Shown here piece by piece: positions 7,220-9,822 of a stretch of 9,822 nucleotides of DNA; within the stretch, counting starts at the first letter, position 1; every line of letters starts with the position of its first letter. Location of the stretch: positions 1 to 9,822 of the forward strand of contig SHXL01000101.1 of the NCBI GenBank assembly GCA_009693345.1, in the 5' to 3' direction. The position numbers and the translations under genes were made by a program. This DNA is from Betaproteobacteria bacterium (GTDB lineage: Bacteria; Pseudomonadota; Gammaproteobacteria; Burkholderiales; SG8-39). The notes beneath the pieces are model-generated. The model saw nothing but the letters and a program-made list of their open reading frames with translations, did not search any database and was not told the origin of the DNA.

Positions 7220-7240
7220 GCGGAATTCAGGCACTTCCGC
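7220..7240 (+). other. Inverted repeat just downstream of the in-frame TGA
   Basis: GCGGAA (7220-7225) and TTCCGC (7235-7240) are perfect complements around a 9-nt loop. The stem starts 4 nt after the TGA. A 6-bp stem with a 9-nt loop is common by chance in GC-rich coding sequence, so function is only a possibility. Confidence 0.3.
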
Positions 7241-7276
7241 TCGGGCGGCACCGATGAGTATTGGGATGAGCACGCG

Positions 7277-8155
7277 GTGGTGGTTCCCCAGCGGTTGATG
7301 GATACCGGTCGCTACCGCATGAAGGTCCTGGAGCCGGAGGCTTTCTTCATTCCCTCCTATGACACCTTCGGAATCGCCGACATGTTCATCGATGACCGGG
7401 AATATCCGGACAGCCTTTGCCACCATTTATGGGAATTCCAGTCGTGGAACGTCGTGGCGCGCATTAACGAGAGGAATGTCTCGACGCTGCGGAACCCGTA
7501 CTGCAAGATCGCGAAGCACCGCATCGCGGAGGATGCGGACCTGTTCCAGCGGCTGCGGGAGACCGAGATGCGCAATTCCGCGGAAACCGGACTGCGCGTG
7601 AACCTGGGCTGCGGCGTCCGGCGCATCGAGGGATGGGTCAATATCGACCACGAACCGCAATCGGGACCCGACATGCTGTTCGATATCGAACAGGGTGCTT
7701 GGCCGCTCGAGGACGATTCGGTCATCGAGGCGAATGCGAGCCAGGTGCTGCAGCGCCTGCCTACGGCGAGCTTTCGCCGCTTTTTCAAGGAACTCTACCG
7801 CGTCTCCAAGGACGGTGCGGTGGTCCACATCCGGGTTTCCAGCCCGACGAATTACTGGTTTTGGACCAATCCGGAGCACATCCGCCCGGTCCTGCCGGAG
7901 ACGATGCATATGCTGAACAAGGAGCTCTGCAGGTCCTGGATGATTTCGGGGGACTTGAAAACGCCGCTGGGGGTGTATTGGAACGTCGATTTCGTGATGG
8001 ACAAGTGTGTTATCACGCTCGATCCGAAGTTCGCCGCCGAGCGCCTCGGCAAGGAGGTCGGCGAAGAGGAGTTCATGAACCAGGAGCGGTACCAAAACAT
8101 CATCATCGCGGAGTACGTCATGGATCTGGTGGTCCGCAAGCCTATGGCGGAGTGA
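7277..8155 (+). CDS. Glycosyltransferase C-terminal remnant fused to a class I SAM-dependent methyltransferase
   Basis: GTG 7277 is the first possible restart after the TGA and gives 292 residues. Residues 1-60 finish the glycosyltransferase fold (FFIPSYD; HHLWEFQSW at 49-57). From about 105 the protein is a Rossmann-fold methyltransferase: motif I VNLGCG (108-113), GWVNID with the acidic end of strand 2 (119-124), the acceptor-side strand around PLEDDSVIEANASQ (143-156), and a C-terminal part with NPEHIRPV (198-205) and TPLGVYWNVDF, typical of a small standalone methyltransferase family of about 200 residues. The usual SHVLEH motif of such enzymes reads SQVLQR here, so activity is not certain. 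GGGATGAG (7263-7270) is a weak ribosome binding site for GTG 7277. An alternative start at ATG 7568 gives the methyltransferase alone (195 aa). The stop lies 6 nt before truB, and GGAG (8149-8152) inside its end probably serves truB. Confidence 0.7.
   Translation: MVVPQRLMDTGRYRMKVLEPEAFFIPSYDTFGIADMFIDDREYPDSLCHHLWEFQSWNVVARINERNVSTLRNPYCKIAKHRIAEDADLFQRLRETEMRNSAETGLRVNLGCGVRRIEGWVNIDHEPQSGPDMLFDIEQGAWPLEDDSVIEANASQVLQRLPTASFRRFFKELYRVSKDGAVVHIRVSSPTNYWFWTNPEHIRPVLPETMHMLNKELCRSWMISGDLKTPLGVYWNVDFVMDKCVITLDPKFAAERLGKEVGEEEFMNQERYQNIIIAEYVMDLVVRKPMAE
7557..7570 (+). promoter_or_regulatory. Possible internal ribosome binding site and ATG for the methyltransferase domain
   Basis: GGGAG (7557-7561) lies 6 nt before an in-frame ATG (7568-7570). 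The protein from that ATG begins about nine residues before motif I (VNLGCG), close to where standalone relatives start. It could allow a separate 195-residue methyltransferase even though the frame is stopped upstream. Confidence 0.35.
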
Positions 8156-8161
8156 TCCCTG

Positions 8162-9046
8162 ATGCGCCGCAGGCTCGACGGCGTACTGCTGCTGGACACA
8201 CCGGTTGGCCCGAGTTCGAGCGCTGTGCTGCAGGCTGTGAAGCGCCTGCTGGAGGCGGAGAAGGCGGGACACGCGGGTACCCTCGACCCGCTTGCCTCCG
8301 GCCTGCTGCCGCTGCTCTTCGGCGAGGCCACCAAGTTCGCCCAGTTCGGCCTGGATTCGATCAAGGAGTACCGCGCACAGGTCAGGCTGGGGGTGTCCAC
8401 TGACACTGGAGATGCCGAGGGGCAGGTGCTCGAGCGCCGTCCGGCAGAGGTGGCGGAGACAGGACTCGAGCGCGCGCTGGCGCGCTTTCGCGGTGCTATC
8501 GAGCAGGTGCCCCCGATGTACTCGGCGCTTAAGCACGGCGGACGGCCCCTGTATGCCCTGGCACGTGCCGGCCAGACGGTGGAACGTGCGGCGCGGCACG
8601 TGATGGTGCATGAGCTTGAACTGCTGGAGCACGCCGGCGACGTTCTGCACCTCCGGATCAAATGCAGCAAGGGGACTTACGTGCGCCAGCTGGCCGTCGA
8701 TCTCGGTCTGGCGCTGGGCACGGTGGCGCACCTCGAAGGCCTGCGCCGTACCGCGGTCGGCGGCTTCCGGCTCGCCCAGGCAGTGACGCTGGACGACCTC
8801 CAGGCCCTTGGAGAGGGGGCGCGGCGCGCCTGGCTGCTGCCGCCGGACAGCCTGCTGGGGGATTTACCCCGCCTGGACCTTCCCGACGAACTGGCGCAGC
8901 GCTTTCTGAATGGCCAGGCAGTGGCGCTTGCGGCCCTAAGCCAAGGTCCTTGCCGCGTATACGGAAAGGCCGGGGTGCTGCTGGGGGTGGGCGAAGGCGG
9001 GCCGGGGGACGAACTACGCCCCGCCAGACTGGTTGCAAGGGCCTGA
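8162..9046 (+). CDS. truB: tRNA pseudouridine(55) synthase TruB
   Basis: TruB isomerises U55 in the T loop of most tRNAs and also assists tRNA folding. The catalytic core spans about residues 6-215 of 294. The nucleophile is Asp42 in GHAGTLDPLASGLL; the aromatic stacking Tyr is Tyr70 in KEYRAQ; QVPPMYSALK (115-124) and CSKGTYVRQL (168-177, Arg175) complete the active site. The C-terminal PUA-like region (about 235-294) is divergent. Motif I normally reads LLDKPxGxSSN; here it is LLDTPVGPSSS, so the conserved Lys (Lys19 in E. coli) is Thr13. The ATG follows GGAG at 8149-8152 with 9-nt spacing and comes 6 nt after the inserted gene's stop, so truB still depends on the upstream operon unless it has an unseen promoter. 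Confidence 0.95.
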   Translation: MRRRLDGVLLLDTPVGPSSSAVLQAVKRLLEAEKAGHAGTLDPLASGLLPLLFGEATKFAQFGLDSIKEYRAQVRLGVSTDTGDAEGQVLERRPAEVAETGLERALARFRGAIEQVPPMYSALKHGGRPLYALARAGQTVERAARHVMVHELELLEHAGDVLHLRIKCSKGTYVRQLAVDLGLALGTVAHLEGLRRTAVGGFRLAQAVTLDDLQALGEGARRAWLLPPDSLLGDLPRLDLPDELAQRFLNGQAVALAALSQGPCRVYGKAGVLLGVGEGGPGDELRPARLVARA

Positions 9047-9061
9047 AATACCACGAAAAAC

Positions 9062-9090
9062 TTGTACGCCGACGGCAATCTCGTTAGAAT
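9062..9090 (+). promoter_or_regulatory. Sigma-70-type promoter of rpsO
   Basis: TTGTAC (9062-9067) and TAGAAT (9085-9090) are separated by 17 bp. The -10 matches consensus at five of six positions; the -35 keeps only TTG. Transcription would start near 9097, giving a leader of about 33 nt that ends in the purine-rich AGAAGAGAGAAGAG before the rpsO ATG. It lies in the 83-nt gap after truB, so rpsO and possibly pnp can be expressed apart from the nusA operon. Confidence 0.6.
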
Positions 9091-9129
9091 GCCCGCCTTA
9101 CATACCGAGCCTAGAAGAGAGAAGAGCGT

Positions 9130-9399
9130 ATGAGTTTGCAGGTCGCGCAGAAAGCGCTGGTCGTCAAGCAGCACCAGCGCGCCGGAAACGATACCGGTTC
9201 CCCGGAAGTGCAGATTGCGCTGCTCACCGAGCGCATCAACGGCTTGGCCGAGCATTTCAAGTCCCACGTCAAGGATTTTCATTCGCGCCGCGGCTTGCTG
9301 AAGATGGTCAGCCAGCGTCGCAAGCTTCTGGATTACCTGAAGCGCGAAGACGCGGACAAATACCGCTCGCTGATCGAGCGGCTCGGACTGCGCAAGTAG
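9130..9399 (+). CDS. rpsO: 30S ribosomal protein S15
   Basis: S15 binds the central domain of 16S rRNA at the helix 20-22 junction and organises platform assembly. The length of 89 residues is exactly that of the family. The hallmark segments are DTGSPEVQIALLTERI (21-36), the rRNA-contacting KSHVKDFHSRRGLL (44-57), and RRKLLDYLKRED, ending LIERLGLRK. The His usually found in KDHHSRRG is Phe (KDFHSRRG), a mild change. The start ATG follows a purine-rich ribosome binding site (GAAGAG at 9121-9126). It has its own promoter upstream and a strong hairpin terminator downstream, and is followed by pnp as in many proteobacteria. In E. coli S15 represses its own translation through a leader pseudoknot; I could not confirm one here. 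Confidence 0.97.
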   Translation: MSLQVAQKALVVKQHQRAGNDTGSPEVQIALLTERINGLAEHFKSHVKDFHSRRGLLKMVSQRRKLLDYLKREDADKYRSLIERLGLRK

Positions 9400-9436
9400 T
9401 CATCACGCAATTCCTCTCCGTTTCCTGTATGCCGTA

Positions 9437-9476
9437 GCAAAAAACGCTCATCGTACCGATGAGCGTTTTTGTTTGC
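9437..9476 (+). terminator. Intrinsic terminator between rpsO and pnp
   Basis: CGCTCATCG (9445-9453) pairs perfectly with CGATGAGCG (9457-9465) around a TAC loop. It is preceded by six A (9439-9444) and followed by TTTTT (9466-9470) and GTTTGC. The A/T flanks extend the stem. It lies 37 nt after the rpsO stop and 28 nt before pnp, like the rpsO terminator of E. coli, where part of transcription reads through into pnp. Confidence 0.92.
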
Positions 9477-9486
9477 GTCCCCACAC

Positions 9487-9501
9487 AGAGGATTCCCTTT
9501 G
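9487..9501 (+). promoter_or_regulatory. Ribosome binding site deciding the pnp TTG start
   Basis: AGAGGA (9487-9492) lies 6 nt before TTG (9499-9501). No ATG or GTG occurs in this frame between the terminator and the conserved N-terminus, so TTG is the start. Confidence 0.85.
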
Positions 9502-9822
9502 AACCCGATCAAAAAGACATTTACCCTCGGCACGCAGCAGGTCACGCTGGAGACCGGTGAGATTGCCCGCCAGGCGCACGGCGCCGTGCTTTGCACCGTT
9601 GACGACACCGTGGTGCTCGCTGCGGTGACGGCGTCGAAGTCAGCCAAGCCCGGGCAGAGCTTCTTCCCATTGACCGTCGACTACGCCGAGAAGACCTATG
9701 CCGCAGGGAAGATCCCGGGCGGTTTCTTCAAGCGTGAAGGACGCCCGAGCGAGAAGGAGATCCTGACCTCGCGCCTCATCGACCGTCCGATCCGGCCGCT
9801 GTTTCCGGACGGTTTCTACAAT
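9499..9822 (+). CDS. pnp: Polyribonucleotide nucleotidyltransferase (PNPase), N-terminal 108 residues (3' truncated by window edge)
   Basis: PNPase degrades RNA 3'-to-5' by phosphorolysis, works in the degradosome, and can add tails in reverse. The fragment covers about half of the first RNase PH domain: MNPIKKTF, LETGEIARQAHGAV, then PLTVDYAEKTYAAGKIPGGFFKREGRP (in parts at 57-83), including the FF-K-R loop that contacts RNA, and SRLIDRPIRPLFP (91-103). The frame is open to the window end. The start is TTG 9499 with a strong AGAGGA site; it is easily missed if only ATG starts are considered. No separate pnp promoter is visible in the 99 nt after rpsO, so expression probably comes from readthrough of the rpsO terminator. 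Confidence 0.95.
   Translation, partial: MNPIKKTFTLGTQQVTLETGEIARQAHGAVLCTVDDTVVLAAVTASKSAKPGQSFFPLTVDYAEKTYAAGKIPGGFFKREGRPSEKEILTSRLIDRPIRPLFPDGFYN

Larger units (their letters stand above)
6770..8155 (+). pseudogene. Glycosyltransferase-methyltransferase fusion gene interrupted by one in-frame TGA
   Basis: Read as one frame, this is a 461-codon gene plus stop, with a single internal TGA at codon 149 and no other interruption or frame change. The glycosyltransferase domain (GT32-like, Gly_transf_sug type) runs from residue 1 to roughly 240. It carries HQADVLRL and GGIYLDMD (DXD, 101-103) before the TGA and EYWDEHAVV and HHLWEFQSW after it. The class I methyltransferase domain covers about 275-458, with NLGCG at 278-282 and NID at 291-293. 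As I recall the family, the position of the TGA holds Trp in the stretch PF..W...FR.FR, so TGG to TGA is the simplest explanation. Six other genes here (scpA, rimP, infB, rbfA, truB and this one) end in TGA, so TGA is a normal stop in this organism. Sequencing error, recent nonsense mutation and readthrough all remain possible. A fused product would plausibly transfer a sugar and methylate a glycan or related acceptor; this is inference. Confidence 0.75.

Noticed and set aside
6774..8161. Insertion sequence or integration scars around the inserted gene
   Set aside because: I saw no transposase, terminal inverted repeats, direct repeats or attachment-site-like sequence at either junction.
9091..9129. 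S15 autoregulatory pseudoknot in the rpsO leader
   Set aside because: The presumed leader is only about 33 nt and purine-rich; I could not draw a convincing structure.

Overview
The window looks like a chromosomal housekeeping segment from a high-GC proteobacterium, most likely a betaproteobacterium. The order scpA-scpB-rluB-rimP-nusA-infB-rbfA-(insert)-truB-rpsO-pnp matches the arrangement known in that class, and the protein sequences (IF2, NusA, S15, PNPase N-terminus) fit it. All genes read left to right and are tightly packed. I cannot name a genus from the sequence alone.

Layout. (1) 1-1750: end of scpA, scpB and rluB, with overlapping starts and stops; these are the condensin partner proteins and a 23S rRNA pseudouridine synthase. 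(2) 1751-1828: a short gap with an intrinsic terminator (1771-1794). A possible promoter overlaps the rluB stop, so the hairpin may end rluB transcripts, attenuate the next operon, or both. (3) 1829-6773: rimP-nusA-infB-rbfA, the transcription/translation operon, with a 4-nt ATGA overlap (rimP/nusA), a 1-nt gap (nusA/infB) and a 19-nt gap (infB/rbfA). infB and rbfA start with GTG. (4) 6770-8155: a gene that does not belong to the conserved order. It begins in an ATGA overlap with rbfA and ends 6 nt before truB. It encodes an N-terminal DXD glycosyltransferase (GT32-like, 'sugar-binding region containing DXD') continued in the same frame by a class I SAM-dependent methyltransferase. One in-frame TGA at 7214-7216, where a Trp is expected, splits it. 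(5) 8162-9046: truB. (6) 9062-9470: rpsO with its own promoter and terminator. (7) 9499-9822: the first 108 codons of pnp, starting at TTG behind a good ribosome binding site.

How the parts work together: RimP and RbfA mature the 30S subunit, S15 is a primary 16S-binding protein, RluB and TruB make pseudouridines in rRNA and tRNA, NusA and IF2 act in transcription elongation and translation initiation, and PNPase degrades RNA. The glycosyltransferase-methyltransferase gene is the only member without an obvious link to RNA or ribosomes. It is the feature most worth following up: a foreign-looking, fully co-directional passenger of a ribosome-biogenesis operon, with one nonsense codon in an otherwise open frame and a possible internal start for the methyltransferase half.

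No tRNA, rRNA, CRISPR, insertion sequence or attachment site was seen. No stretch over 300 bases lacks a gene.
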